Positions 52,045 to 60,420 of a stretch of DNA of 64,000 bases are shown here, piece after piece. The DNA is from Erysipelotrichaceae bacterium. GTDB taxonomy: Bacteria > Bacillota_I > Bacilli_A > Erysipelotrichales > Erysipelotrichaceae. The notes beneath the pieces were generated by a model that ran no database searches, was not told the origin of the DNA, and saw only the letters and a program-made list of their open reading frames with translations. The stretch lies in assembly GCA_017512885.1 (NCBI GenBank), contig JAFWEP010000003.1:62001-126000 (forward strand). The letters run 5' to 3'. Within the stretch, counting starts at the first letter, position 1. Every line of letters starts with the position of its first letter. Both the position numbers and the translations under genes were made by a program.

Positions 52045-53587
52045 GCAGTGCACCTCCGATCTCTTCCGGAGTCATCCTCTTGACTCCCAGCATGTAGTAA
52101 CCGAGTTCATCTTCGGTCAGATGTTCCATATCGGTAATATAGGCTACGATCTCACCGCCGTGCATGACGAGCAGGGAGTCCGAGAGGTTCATGATCTCGC
52201 CGAGGTCGGCGGAGATCAGCAGGACGGCTTTTCCTTCGTCGCGCATCTCGACCAGTTTCTGACGGATGAATTCGGAAGCGCCGATATCGATACCGCGCGT
52301 CGGCTGGTCACAGACCAGTAAACGGTTATAGGAAGTGAATTCACGGGCGACGACGACTTTCTGGATGTTGCCGCCGGAGAGGCTGTTGATCTGTTCTTCG
52401 CCGTTCTCACAGAGAACTTTGAATTCTTCGATCCAGCGGTCCGTATCTTCCTTGATCTCTTTCGGCTTGTTCAGGATCCTGCCGACATAACGCGGATCAT
52501 CGATCTTATCGGCGATCATATTCTCCTTGATCGACATCTTCGGAGCGATACCCATCGTCATCCGGTCTTCCGGTACATGGACCATGCCCAGTTTGCGCAG
52601 GCCCTTGATGTTCTCGGAAGAGACTTCCTTGTCCAGCATTTTGATGGAGCCTTCGGAATAGACATGCAGACCGGTGATCGCATCGATCAGTTCACGCTGA
52701 CCGTTGCCTTCAACACCGGCGATGCCGACGATCTCACCGGAACGGACCGAGAAGGAGACACCCTTGACGACCTTCTTGCCGGCTTCGTTGTAGACACCCA
52801 GATCCTTGACGACCAGGACGTTCTCCTTCGGCTGAGCCGGTTCCTTCTCGACTTCCAGCAGGATATCGACACCGACCATGGCCCGGGAGATATCGGCTTC
52901 CGTGACCCCGGCCGTATCGAAGGTATCGATGGTCTTGCCCTTACGGATGACGGTGACCCGGTCACAAAGTTCCTTGACTTCGTTCAGTTTGTGCGAAATG
53001 AAGATGATGGTCTTGCCGGACTCGCGCAGCGCACGCAGCTGCTGGAACAGCTCCGCTGTTTCCTGCGGTGTCAGAACGGCGGTCGGTTCATCGAGGATCA
53101 GGATCTCACAGCCCTTGACCAGAGCCTTGACGATCTCGACCTTCTGTTTCATACCGACAGAAATATCCATGACCCGAGCCCGGGGATTGATGTTAAAGTT
53201 ATACTTTTTGCAGACTTCTTCGGTCATTTCGATCGCTTTGTTCATATCGAAATGCAGACCGGAAGTCGGTTCGATGCCGAGGACGACGTTTTCGGCGACC
53301 GTCAGAGACGGCACCAGCATGAAGTGCTGGTGCACCATACCGATACCTTCTTCGATCGCCCGGGTCGGAGAACTGAGGTTAACGGTCTTCCCCTTGATCG
53401 TGATCGTTCCCTCATCCGGCTGCTCGATCCCGAACAGCATCTTCATCAAGGTCGATTTCCCGGCGCCGTTCTCGCCGCAGATCGCGTGGATCTCACCCTG
53501 ACGGGCCGAGAAGTTCACGTGGTCATTGGCCATACAGCCGTTGTCATAGACCTTGGTGATGTCCTTCATGACAAGAAAATTATCCAT
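52037..53587 (-). CDS. Nucleoside ABC importer double ATPase (YufO type)
   Basis: 516 residues with two nucleotide-binding domains. Domain 1: Walker A GENGAGKST, signature ISVGMKQKVEIVKA, Walker B LILDEPTAVLTP. Domain 2 has a divergent Walker A (GVEGNGQREL) and signature LSGGNIQKVVVARE, then CDQPTRGID. This is the RbsA/YufO pattern. It powers the two permeases encoded downstream. GAGGGAAAGAG precedes the ATG. Confidence 0.9.
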   Translation of the reverse strand: MDNFLVMKDITKVYDNGCMANDHVNFSARQGEIHAICGENGAGKSTLMKMLFGIEQPDEGTITIKGKTVNLSSPTRAIEEGIGMVHQHFMLVPSLTVAENVVLGIEPTSGLHFDMNKAIEMTEEVCKKYNFNINPRARVMDISVGMKQKVEIVKALVKGCEILILDEPTAVLTPQETAELFQQLRALRESGKTIIFISHKLNEVKELCDRVTVIRKGKTIDTFDTAGVTEADISRAMVGVDILLEVEKEPAQPKENVLVVKDLGVYNEAGKKVVKGVSFSVRSGEIVGIAGVEGNGQRELIDAITGLHVYSEGSIKMLDKEVSSENIKGLRKLGMVHVPEDRMTMGIAPKMSIKENMIADKIDDPRYVGRILNKPKEIKEDTDRWIEEFKVLCENGEEQINSLSGGNIQKVVVAREFTSYNRLLVCDQPTRGIDIGASEFIRQKLVEMRDEGKAVLLISADLGEIMNLSDSLLVMHGGEIVAYITDMEHLTEDELGYYMLGVKRMTPEEIGGALHA

Positions 53588-53606
53588 ACTCTTTCCCTCT
53601 TAAGAA

Positions 53607-53645
53607 ACAAACCTCTGATACTACAAAGCAATATCAGAGGTTTGT
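53607..53645 (-). terminator. Strong intercistronic hairpin after the Bmp binding-protein gene
   Basis: A 14-bp perfect stem (53607-53620 with 53632-53645, ACAAACCTCTGATA type) with an 11-base loop lies between the binding-protein and ATPase genes; TTCTT follows on the minus strand. Partial termination or 3'-end protection would give excess binding protein. Confidence 0.7.
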
Positions 53646-53688
53646 AATCGCCTTATAGGCAGTTATTTAATGAATTGTCTAGAGCTGT

Positions 53689-54837
53689 TTACTGAACGCT
53701 CTCAACGAAGGAAGCGAACCAGCCGTCTTCCTTGTTGAAGGCAGTACCCGGATCGATCTTGCCGGAGATGATGTCAGCGACGATCTCTTCAGCTTTCGCG
53801 ATCTGATCAGCGGTCAGCAGAGCCTTGGTCGCATCGTTGACAGCAGCGGAAACGAAGTTGCCGTCCAGACCGAGCAGTTCGTTCGTGCCATAGGGCAGCG
53901 TGCCGTCCAGATGTCTTTCCATCGCATGGTAGAAGCCGTAGTTAACGTTCTTCTGCATGGAGGTCAGAGTTCTTTCAGCTCTTGCGGTATCGCCGATGGA
54001 AGCGAAGTAGGTGCCCTGGTCACCATCGACACCGATGATGTACTTGCCGGCATCCTGTTCGATAACAGCATCGAATCCGCCCAGACCTGCAGAACCGCCG
54101 CAGGAGAAGACGACATCGTAGCCATCCTGGTACAGACCGGTAGCAACCGTCTTACCCTGAGCAGCATCGCTGAAGGAGTTCATCCAGGAGCAGTTGACGT
54201 GAACGTTCGGGTTGATGTACTTCGCGCCGTTGGCGAAACCAACGAAGAAGTCATCCAGAACGGTGTTGTCCATACCACCCATGAAGGCGACCTTATCGGT
54301 CTGGCTCAGCATGGCAGCCATAGCGCCGACAACGAAGGAACCTTCGTTCTGAGCGAACATCATGGAGTAGACATTGTCGCAGTCATACTGATGATCCCAT
54401 TCCACATCGGGTCCGTCGAAGTTCCAGATCTCATCGAAGAACCAGAACTTGGTATCCGGATATTCCTGAGCCAGCTTGCCGGTGTAGTCCTTCATATCGT
54501 AGGTACCGACGACGACGATATCCCATCCTTCGGAAACGATATCGTTCAGCTTGCTTTCCCAGGTAGAGTTATCGTAGGTCAGTTCGCGGTATTCAGTGTA
54601 GACCTTATCGCCGAAGTCACGGTCGATCCAGTCCAGACCTTCCTTACCGGAGTCGAAGAACGACTTGTCACCCAGCGTACCGTTGATGACGAAGACCAGA
54701 CGAATACGATCATCGGTCTCACCGCTTGCCGGAGTTTCGCCGGAAGATGCCGGTGCTGCAGAGCTGGAGCCGCTGGAGCAGGCTGCCATACCGATCAGCA
54801 TCAGGCAGGCTAAGAGAAGTGCGAGTAATTTCTTCAT
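53689..54837 (-). CDS. BMP-family nucleoside-binding lipoprotein
   Basis: 382 residues from ATG 54837 (AGGAGGATGAA upstream; a longer ATG at 54864 is rejected). Signal peptide with lipobox GMAAC, cysteine 20. Bmp/Med family landmarks: VINGTLGDKSFFDSGKEGLD (about 46-65), VVVGTYDMKDY, FVVGAMAAMLS, GVDGDQGTYF. These proteins bind purine or pyrimidine nucleosides and feed the YufOPQ-type importer. It is the first gene of a seven-gene operon ending with the ribokinase-like kinase. Confidence 0.9.
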   Translation of the reverse strand: MKKLLALLLACLMLIGMAACSSGSSSAAPASSGETPASGETDDRIRLVFVINGTLGDKSFFDSGKEGLDWIDRDFGDKVYTEYRELTYDNSTWESKLNDIVSEGWDIVVVGTYDMKDYTGKLAQEYPDTKFWFFDEIWNFDGPDVEWDHQYDCDNVYSMMFAQNEGSFVVGAMAAMLSQTDKVAFMGGMDNTVLDDFFVGFANGAKYINPNVHVNCSWMNSFSDAAQGKTVATGLYQDGYDVVFSCGGSAGLGGFDAVIEQDAGKYIIGVDGDQGTYFASIGDTARAERTLTSMQKNVNYGFYHAMERHLDGTLPYGTNELLGLDGNFVSAAVNDATKALLTADQIAKAEEIVADIISGKIDPGTAFNKEDGWFASFVESVQ

Positions 54838-54850
54838 TTCATCCTCCTGT

Positions 54851-54868
54851 GAGTTTGTAACCAAACTC
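54851..54868 (-). other. 5'-UTR hairpin before the Bmp gene
   Basis: GAGTTTG (54851-54857), loop TAAC, CAAACTC (54862-54868) form a 7-bp perfect stem just upstream of the ribosome site. It is most likely a 5' stabiliser or protein-binding site. No purine-riboswitch core was seen. Confidence 0.4.
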
Positions 54869-54881
54869 CTTTCTACTCTTT

Positions 54882-54910
54882 ATTTTATTGAAAATGGAAA
54901 ACGCTTGCAA
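54882..54910 (-). promoter_or_regulatory. Promoter with cre-like site for the nucleoside import operon
   Basis: On the minus strand TTGCAA (54905-54910) and TAAAAT (54882-54887) are 17 bases apart. TGCAAGCGTTTTCC (54896-54909) matches the cre pattern TGWNANCGNTNWCA at 12 of 14 positions and overlaps the -35 box, so CcpA-type control is plausible. Confidence 0.6.
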
Positions 54911-54992
54911 TCCGGGACACGTGATTTTTAGGCCATAATCAGAAAAGGTTTTCGGTTTCTATCCTTCTTTCTGAAAGAAAACAGATTCTTTA

Positions 54993-55021
54993 CAAAAAAG
55001 AAAGGATTTTCATCCTTTCTT
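54993..55021 (-). terminator. Terminator ending the tetR-to-GNAT operon
   Basis: A 10-bp stem (AAGAAAGGAT/ATCCTTTCTT) with a four-base loop and TTTTTTG on the minus side. It overlaps the GNAT stop codon region. Confidence 0.85.
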
Positions 55022-55531
55022 GCTCAGATCGATCCAGTACCTCTGCAGGATCTCTCCTTCGTCATCGACTTCATTTTCCAGCACCCCGCCGTTCTTCTGA
55101 ATGCTGCGGGCACTGCCGATGTTGTCCTTGTCGCAGGTCATCAGCACCCTCTCGATGCCAAGCTTCCTGCACTCTTCGAGAGCCAGAGCGATCATCTCTG
55201 TAGCGATCCCTTCCCTGCGCCGGGAGGGACGTACACCGTCGCCGATATGGCCGCCGTACATGCGCAGGTAATCGTTCAGATAGTGACGGATATTGATCGC
55301 TCCTACGATCTCTCCGCTCTCTTCTTCGAGACAGAAGAAGGTGCTGTCCGGAACGAGACCGTTCTGCGGTTCCTTCAGTTCGATCGCTTCGCAATAGGCC
55401 GGGAAATCATGAACGTCGCCCTTGCTGACGGCATAGGGCGTGATCTTCTCCCCGCTCTCTTCCCATTCCTTCAGATAATCTGTGATCGCTTCCTTATACT
55501 TCTCTTCCGCTTTGACCAGTCGCAGTGTCAT
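55010..55531 (-). CDS. GNAT-family N-acetyltransferase
   Basis: 173 residues. Acetyl-CoA motif A is clear: GGHIGDGVRPSRRREGIATEMI (about 93-114, with RRxGxA as RREGIA). The C-terminal segment reads CDKDNIGSARSIQKNGGVLEN, typical of the RimJ/RimL-like Acetyltransf_3 group. Substrate unknown. Its ATG overlaps the Nudix stop. It is the last gene of the operon. Confidence 0.85.
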   Translation of the reverse strand: MTLRLVKAEEKYKEAITDYLKEWEESGEKITPYAVSKGDVHDFPAYCEAIELKEPQNGLVPDSTFFCLEEESGEIVGAINIRHYLNDYLRMYGGHIGDGVRPSRRREGIATEMIALALEECRKLGIERVLMTCDKDNIGSARSIQKNGGVLENEVDDEGEILQRYWIDLSKKG

Positions 55532-56037
55532 TTCAGATAGCCCTCCGTTATCAATAACTGCAGTACTTTCGCTTCCCTTATCAGCATCACCGGTTCCTTA
55601 TTCCCGGAGGCATTCTTCAGGTTCGTTTCGATCACTTCCTGCGGGTCCGCCCACACGGGAGTGAAACCTTCCTCCGCCTCATAGCGGTCCAGATGCTGCT
55701 GCGTCCTTTCAGCGATCTCACCGAAATAGTAATAGTTCTCCTGGATGAAATGATCGCCGTGTTCGCCCTTCTCTTCGCGGTGGACGTTTCCGTATTCTCG
55801 GATGCTTGTTTCGTCGACCTTTATCCCCGCTTCTTCTTCCGCTTCCCGGAATAAAGCACTCAGAGGATCTTCCCCTTCTTCGATCCCGCCCCCGGGAAAC
55901 TTGTAGTAGTCATCCCGCTGACTGTAGACCATGAGCACTCTGTTGTCTTTTATCACGATCAGCCGGGCCGAAGGCCGGATGAAGAGCGGTGCATCCTCTT
56001 CGTAGTCCCTTTGGACCAGAGAAAACAGTTCTCTCAT
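55528..56037 (-). CDS. Nudix hydrolase
   Basis: 169 residues from ATG 56037 (ATGA overlap with the preceding gene; ATG 56043 is an alternative). The Nudix box GGGIEEGEDPLSALFREAEEEAGI at about 48-71 keeps the REUXEE core. It hydrolyses nucleoside diphosphates linked to another group; FPGGGIEEG is common in MutT-like clean-up enzymes. Substrate unknown. Confidence 0.88.
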   Translation of the reverse strand: MRELFSLVQRDYEEDAPLFIRPSARLIVIKDNRVLMVYSQRDDYYKFPGGGIEEGEDPLSALFREAEEEAGIKVDETSIREYGNVHREEKGEHGDHFIQENYYYFGEIAERTQQHLDRYEAEEGFTPVWADPQEVIETNLKNASGNKEPVMLIREAKVLQLLITEGYLK

Positions 56038-56492
56038 TCCCATAACCCCGGTGCTTCTTCACGCAGATAACGCTCTCCCAGTTCATTGGCCCAGCGTTCC
56101 GGGAAGAAGGCATAGTAAGCCTTCCGGCGGGCTTTCCGCTCTCTGCGGAAATAAGGCAGCCGGTTCCAGATCAGAGAAGGCAGACCGATCACAGGCAGGT
56201 AGAGCGGCCCCAGCAGCAAGGACTGCCGGGTATGCCCGTATTCATGGACCAGGATCCTGCGGAAGATGCCCCGGCTGACTTTCCCGTCCGAAGAACGCTC
56301 CAAGGGCGGCGGGATCGGGATGAATACAAACATGCCCAAAGATGCTCCGCTGCGGGAAGGCCATTCCGTTACGAGGGCTCCGTGGAACCAGTAATGTTTC
56401 TTCGGAAGATTCACCAGGAATACCAGGAAGCCCAGAAAGGTCTGCAGGATGCCCCAGGTACACTGGATCAGGACATACAAAAAGGTCATCAT
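56034..56492 (-). CDS. Small membrane protein with HEXXH metalloprotease-like motif
   Basis: 152 residues. An N-terminal helix (4-28) and a hydrophobic stretch around 90-108 suggest membrane association. HEYGHTRQSLLLG at about 83-95 has the zinc-protease HEXXH pattern, and a later glutamate in NELGERYLREE could be the third ligand. I know of no named family. Two adjacent ATGs (56492, 56489) follow GGAGG; the second has better spacing. It lies between an M24 peptidase and a Nudix gene. Confidence 0.6.
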   Translation of the reverse strand: MMTFLYVLIQCTWGILQTFLGFLVFLVNLPKKHYWFHGALVTEWPSRSGASLGMFVFIPIPPPLERSSDGKVSRGIFRRILVHEYGHTRQSLLLGPLYLPVIGLPSLIWNRLPYFRRERKARRKAYYAFFPERWANELGERYLREEAPGLWE

Positions 56493-56518
56493 GCCTCCAT
56501 GATAACCTTTTTTCGTTT

Positions 56519-57604
56519 TTAGTCGATAACTTCCCAGTCGTGGGTGTAGTGGTTCAGCACTTCCGCCCCGTCTTCGGTGATCAGCACCAGATCTTCGATC
56601 CGGACCCCGATGCCGCTCTCGACATTGTAGATGCCCGGTTCGATCGAGAAGGTGTTGCCCGGCTTTGTAAAGTTCGGGTTGGCCTGCGAGACATCGCCGA
56701 AATCGTGGGTCTCGATGCCGATGAAGTGACCTAAACGATGAGTGAAGTCCTTGCCGTAGCCGCCTTCGGTGATGATGTCTCTGGCTTTCTTATCGATCGA
56801 AGCGATCGGGATGCCCGGCTTCAGCATCGCTTCAGCCTCTTCGTTGGCTCTGCGCACCAGATCGTAGATCTTTCTTGTCAGGGCATCCGGTTCTCTCTTG
56901 TAGTAGAAGACCCGGGTCATGTCGGAGCAGTAATCATCGACCTTGCAGCCGACATCGAAGAGGACGGTATCCCCTTCTTTCAGGACCGTGCTGTCCGGTC
57001 CGTGATGCGGATCGGCCGCATTCCTGCCGAAAGCGACGATCGGATGGAAGGAATAGCCGGAAGCGCCCAGAGACTTATAGATGCCTAAGCACTGAGCAGC
57101 GACTTCTTCTTCCGTGACTCCCGCTTTGATAAGCTTCTTGAATTCGGCCATGGCCTTGTCGTTGACGAGAGATGCTACGCGCATCTTCTGTCGTTCCGCT
57201 TCATCCTTGATCGCCCGCGCATCATCGATCGCGAAGGATCCGTTGCGGTAGCCTTCCGCCACATGGGCATCGCCCATCGGCAAGAGGAACCGGGCCGGCA
57301 GGTTCTTGTCGACCCCGAGGACCTTCTTCTCGTTGATCTCGTTCTTCAGCAGGACATTGATATCGTCCCCGTCATTGTAGTAGACCTTTTTGACTCCGAT
57401 CTCTTCCGGGAAACGGGACAAAGCATTGACGATCAGCGTCGGTGTCCCTTCCTCCTTCAGGATCAGACCCATGAAACGTTCTCCCGGGAAGATCCACTTC
57501 CCGGTCAGATAGAAGACCGCCAGCGGGTCACTGACCAGCATCTGTTCAATGCCCTGCTGCTGCAGAAGATTCCTGACTTTCTGATTTCTTTCCAGATCCA
57601 GCAT
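56519..57604 (-). CDS. M24-family Xaa-Pro peptidase
   Basis: 361 residues. N-terminal creatinase-like domain (1-125), then the pita-bread fold with the five metal ligands: DVGCKVDDYCSDMTR (two Asp), HRLGHFIGIETHD (His), SIEPGIY (Glu) and RIEDLVLI (Glu). It removes N-terminal residues ahead of proline, or splits Xaa-Pro dipeptides, in the cytosol. AGGAGG precedes the ATG. It lies 8 bases after the HAD gene. Confidence 0.9.
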   Translation of the reverse strand: MLDLERNQKVRNLLQQQGIEQMLVSDPLAVFYLTGKWIFPGERFMGLILKEEGTPTLIVNALSRFPEEIGVKKVYYNDGDDINVLLKNEINEKKVLGVDKNLPARFLLPMGDAHVAEGYRNGSFAIDDARAIKDEAERQKMRVASLVNDKAMAEFKKLIKAGVTEEEVAAQCLGIYKSLGASGYSFHPIVAFGRNAADPHHGPDSTVLKEGDTVLFDVGCKVDDYCSDMTRVFYYKREPDALTRKIYDLVRRANEEAEAMLKPGIPIASIDKKARDIITEGGYGKDFTHRLGHFIGIETHDFGDVSQANPNFTKPGNTFSIEPGIYNVESGIGVRIEDLVLITEDGAEVLNHYTHDWEVID

Positions 57605-57612
57605 ATTCCCTC

Positions 57613-58386
57613 CTATAGTAAGCCGTAATGCTGCAAGGCTCTTACGATACCGCCTTTATCGATATCTGCCGTCACATAGTCTGCTGCTGCTTTTGCCGCT
57701 TCCGAACCGTTGCCCATGGCTACGCCGATCCCGGCTCCTTCCAGCATCGAGAGATCGTTCTCCCCGTCACCGAAGGCCATACAGTCTTCGATAGTGATCC
57801 CGAAGAGCGAGGCCATGCGCTTGCAGCCGGCCAGCTTCTCTCCGCCCGGGGCATTGACGTCCAGGGCATCTTCCCGCCAGTAGGTCAGCCGGCAGCCCTG
57901 CAGTTTCCCGATCAGATCACTGAGCTCCGCTTCCTTTCCGCAGAGCGTAGCCATATAGATCTCTTCGTCCTGATACTCCTGGGGGAGCGGCGTCTCGGTA
58001 TGGATCGCGGCATAAGCGGCTGTCAGATCCTTCCCCTCCCGGTTGGCATAGTTGCCTTTGGTGGTGACCAATACCACGCAGACTTCCTTTTCCCGGAAGG
58101 CCTGCAGGATCGTTTCCTTCTCTTTCCCTTCCAGATAGTCGGCAAAGAGGACCTCACCGTTCTCACCCAGCCCCAGCTGTCCGTTCATCAAGACCCAGCC
58201 GTCCGCTGTGAATCCCCTGAGACCCTCTAATTCAGCGATCTCCCAGAGATTGCGTCCGCTGGCGATAAAGACCTTGATGCCTTTCCTTCTCAGTGCTTTC
58301 AAAGCCTCGCGGGTATCTTCATGGATGATCCCGCCGGCCTCATGGTCCAGCAAAGTCCCGTCGATATCGAAGAAGGCCGCTCTCAT
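57613..58386 (-). CDS. Cof-type HAD-superfamily phosphatase
   Basis: 257 residues from ATG 58386, which overlaps the tetR stop (ATGA). HAD motif I FFDIDGTLLD (5-14), motif II FIASGRN, cap domain C2 type (about 80-185), Lys in motif III region (GCKRMA), motif IV AFGDGENDLSML. Cof-type enzymes dephosphorylate sugar phosphates or nucleotides such as FMN or PLP; the substrate here is unknown. Confidence 0.9.
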   Translation of the reverse strand: MRAAFFDIDGTLLDHEAGGIIHEDTREALKALRRKGIKVFIASGRNLWEIAELEGLRGFTADGWVLMNGQLGLGENGEVLFADYLEGKEKETILQAFREKEVCVVLVTTKGNYANREGKDLTAAYAAIHTETPLPQEYQDEEIYMATLCGKEAELSDLIGKLQGCRLTYWREDALDVNAPGGEKLAGCKRMASLFGITIEDCMAFGDGENDLSMLEGAGIGVAMGNGSEAAKAAADYVTADIDKGGIVRALQHYGLL

Positions 58387-58982
58387 CGGCTGCGCTCCAG
58401 CAGTTCGTCGATCCCGCCCTGCATGAACCACAGCATGTTCCTTAACTGCTTCTTCACATCGCTCCCCTCCGTCTGATGGGAAATGATCTGTAAGAAGGAC
58501 TCCAGTTCCAGATGGGAAGTCCAGTGCAGCGTAGTCTGGTTCAGGATCGTCAGATCGGCGCCGTTCCTCTCGAAGAGCTTGTGATGACGCCGGTCGAGCT
58601 GTTCGATCACGTCATCATAGAAACGGATGACCAGCGGCAGATCGCGGTGATGCAGGAGGATGCTGACTTCCTGCGGGCATTCCTCCACTCTTTCTAACAA
58701 CCGGCAGCTCATGCGGTAGCTGGCATCTTTGTCATACTCTTCCCCTGCCGCATAGTCCTGCAGTGTCTGCAGCACATAGTCTGTCAGAGGACTGACGCAC
58801 TGCGCCAGCAGATCTTCCTTGTCCCGGAAGAAGAAATAGAGCGCTCCGGTCGTTACCCCGGCATTGGCCGAGATCGTGCGCAGACTGGCTTTTTCGTAAC
58901 CGTTGTCGGTAAACTCCTGCAATGCGGACTGCAGCAGCTGCCTGCGTGTCTGTTCCCGGTCGGTTCCTGCTTTGCGGGCCAT
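58383..58982 (-). CDS. TetR/AcrR-family transcriptional regulator
   Basis: 199 residues from ATG 58982 (AAAGGAG upstream; the longer ATG at 59003 is rejected because it falls in the promoter). HTH: LLQSALQEFTDNGYEKASLRTISANAGVTTGALYFFFRDKEDLL, about 17-60. The ligand domain is helical and unassigned. It is the first gene of a six-gene operon and probably represses it through the small inverted repeat at 58998-59008. Confidence 0.88.
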   Translation of the reverse strand: MARKAGTDREQTRRQLLQSALQEFTDNGYEKASLRTISANAGVTTGALYFFFRDKEDLLAQCVSPLTDYVLQTLQDYAAGEEYDKDASYRMSCRLLERVEECPQEVSILLHHRDLPLVIRFYDDVIEQLDRRHHKLFERNGADLTILNQTTLHWTSHLELESFLQIISHQTEGSDVKKQLRNMLWFMQGGIDELLERSR

Positions 58983-58997
58983 AACTGTCTCCTTTCG

Positions 58998-59015
58998 TAA
59001 CAACGTTATTTTATA
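58998..59015 (-). promoter_or_regulatory. Promoter -10 and small operator of the tetR operon
   Basis: On the minus strand TATAAAAT (59008-59015) is followed by TAAC-GTT-GTTA (58998-59008), a short inverted repeat near the transcription start and upstream of the tetR ribosome site. Self-repression is likely; the repeat is short, so confidence is moderate. Confidence 0.45.
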
Positions 59016-59057
59016 GGAGGAGACAGATCTGTGTCAAGAAAAGCTCCTGACAGATAT

Positions 59058-59091
59058 AAAAAAATAGAACGTCATCGACGTTCTATTTTTT
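59058..59091. terminator. Terminator after the IT-superfamily carrier gene
   Basis: AATAGAACGTC and GACGTTCTATT with a three-base loop, flanked by long A and T runs (59058-59091). It ends the fermentation operon on the minus strand. Confidence 0.9.
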
Positions 59092-59113
59092 AGAAAGGGG
59101 ACGTAAATGATAT

Positions 59114-60385
59114 TCAGCCGGCCAAAGCAGTCAGGATACCGGTCATAAAGAAGATACTGACGACTGCCAGACAGATGACCGATATGATCAGCTGTTTGGT
59201 GAAAGTCTTGGAACGGACAGATTCATCCGCATTGGTCAGGGTGGACCAATGTCCGATAACACAGGCTCCGGCAAACGACATCGGGCTGATGGTCGCGATG
59301 AAGGAACCGGCGATCAGGGCAGAATAGGTCGCCAGCTGCGCACCGGCACCCAGGTCCATGGATTCGAGGACCGGTACGATGGTCGGTGTCAGGGAAGGGA
59401 TCGGTACTGCCAGGGCGTAAGAGAAGAAGGACAGGAAACCACCGGTGAAACTGTAGACCGAAGATACTGTCAGCGGGTTGGAGACGGACTCAATGGCCTG
59501 TGCCAGGACATCCACACCACCCAGGCTCTTGCAGACACCCATGTAGATCCCGGTACCGACGACCAGCAGGATCGCTCCCCACTGGGTCTTCGCCAATACA
59601 TCTTTCTGATCAACAGCTCCGATCGCGATCAGGATTACTGTGAAGATACACACCAGCATGCCTACATGCCAGCCGGTAAGGATGAAGGTAACGATGAAGA
59701 CCGGCAGGGAGAGGATCGTGATCAGCTGTTTCTGCGTGAACTTAGGCAGTTCTTCTGCCTGATAGCTTTCTGCTCCTTCCGGAGTCTTCCAGGTCCAACA
59801 GCGGAAGACGATATAGACGACGATCGCAGCGACAATAGCAGCAATAAAGGTACCGACCCAGGCCATGAAACGGATATTTCCGGAAAGACCGCCGCCCATG
59901 CCGATGCCAAACAAGGCAGAACCGCCGTCAGAGATGGGGCTGGCGAAGGCAGAGATGCCGGCCAGAGCAGTAATGATACCTACCGGTAGCGGATCGCAGC
60001 CGATCGACATACCGATCGACATCGTGATGATCGGAATGACCGTACAGCCCATCGAAGAAGGACCGCAGTTGGCGAAAGCACTGGTGAACAGGAAGCAGAC
60101 CAGTGGCCAGACTTTCGGACCGACGTGGAACCTTGAAAGGAACTTGCGGACAAAGAGCTGCAGGGCTCCGCTCGAGAGCAGGGCCGCCGAATAGATGAAC
60201 ATGCCCAGCATGGAAGTATAGACGTTCAGATTGACACCGGAATAGATCTCCATGTCCGTAAGGCCGGACAGACGGCCGATAATGATCGCACCGGCAATCG
60301 ACAGCAGGCCGGCATTGATCTTCGTGTAGTAAGAGATAGCGACGATGATCAGAAATATGATCAGTGATAGAACCCCAATGTTCAT
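59114..60385 (-). CDS. IT-superfamily organic-anion transporter (SLC13/MatC/DctM-like)
   Basis: 423 residues with about eleven hydrophobic helices. Two related halves are seen: FANCGPSSMGCTVIPIITMSIGMSIGCDP (about 105-133) and YALAVPIPSLTPTIVPVLESMDLGAGAQL (about 322-350), the helix-break patterns of the ion-transporter superfamily. These carry di- or monocarboxylates with Na+ or H+. As the last gene in an operon with PduL and butyrate kinase, it may export or exchange the acid product. AAGGAG precedes the ATG. Confidence 0.75.
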   Translation of the reverse strand: MNIGVLSLIIFLIIVAISYYTKINAGLLSIAGAIIIGRLSGLTDMEIYSGVNLNVYTSMLGMFIYSAALLSSGALQLFVRKFLSRFHVGPKVWPLVCFLFTSAFANCGPSSMGCTVIPIITMSIGMSIGCDPLPVGIITALAGISAFASPISDGGSALFGIGMGGGLSGNIRFMAWVGTFIAAIVAAIVVYIVFRCWTWKTPEGAESYQAEELPKFTQKQLITILSLPVFIVTFILTGWHVGMLVCIFTVILIAIGAVDQKDVLAKTQWGAILLVVGTGIYMGVCKSLGGVDVLAQAIESVSNPLTVSSVYSFTGGFLSFFSYALAVPIPSLTPTIVPVLESMDLGAGAQLATYSALIAGSFIATISPMSFAGACVIGHWSTLTNADESVRSKTFTKQLIISVICLAVVSIFFMTGILTALAG

Positions 60386-60420
60386 GTTTACTCCTTATTC
60401 TTGTTGGAAAACTTCCGTGT

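Noticed and set aside
54838-54910. Purine riboswitch before the nucleoside import operon
   Set aside because: The 5' UTR is only about 40 bases and holds a single 7-bp hairpin; there is no room for a three-way junction.
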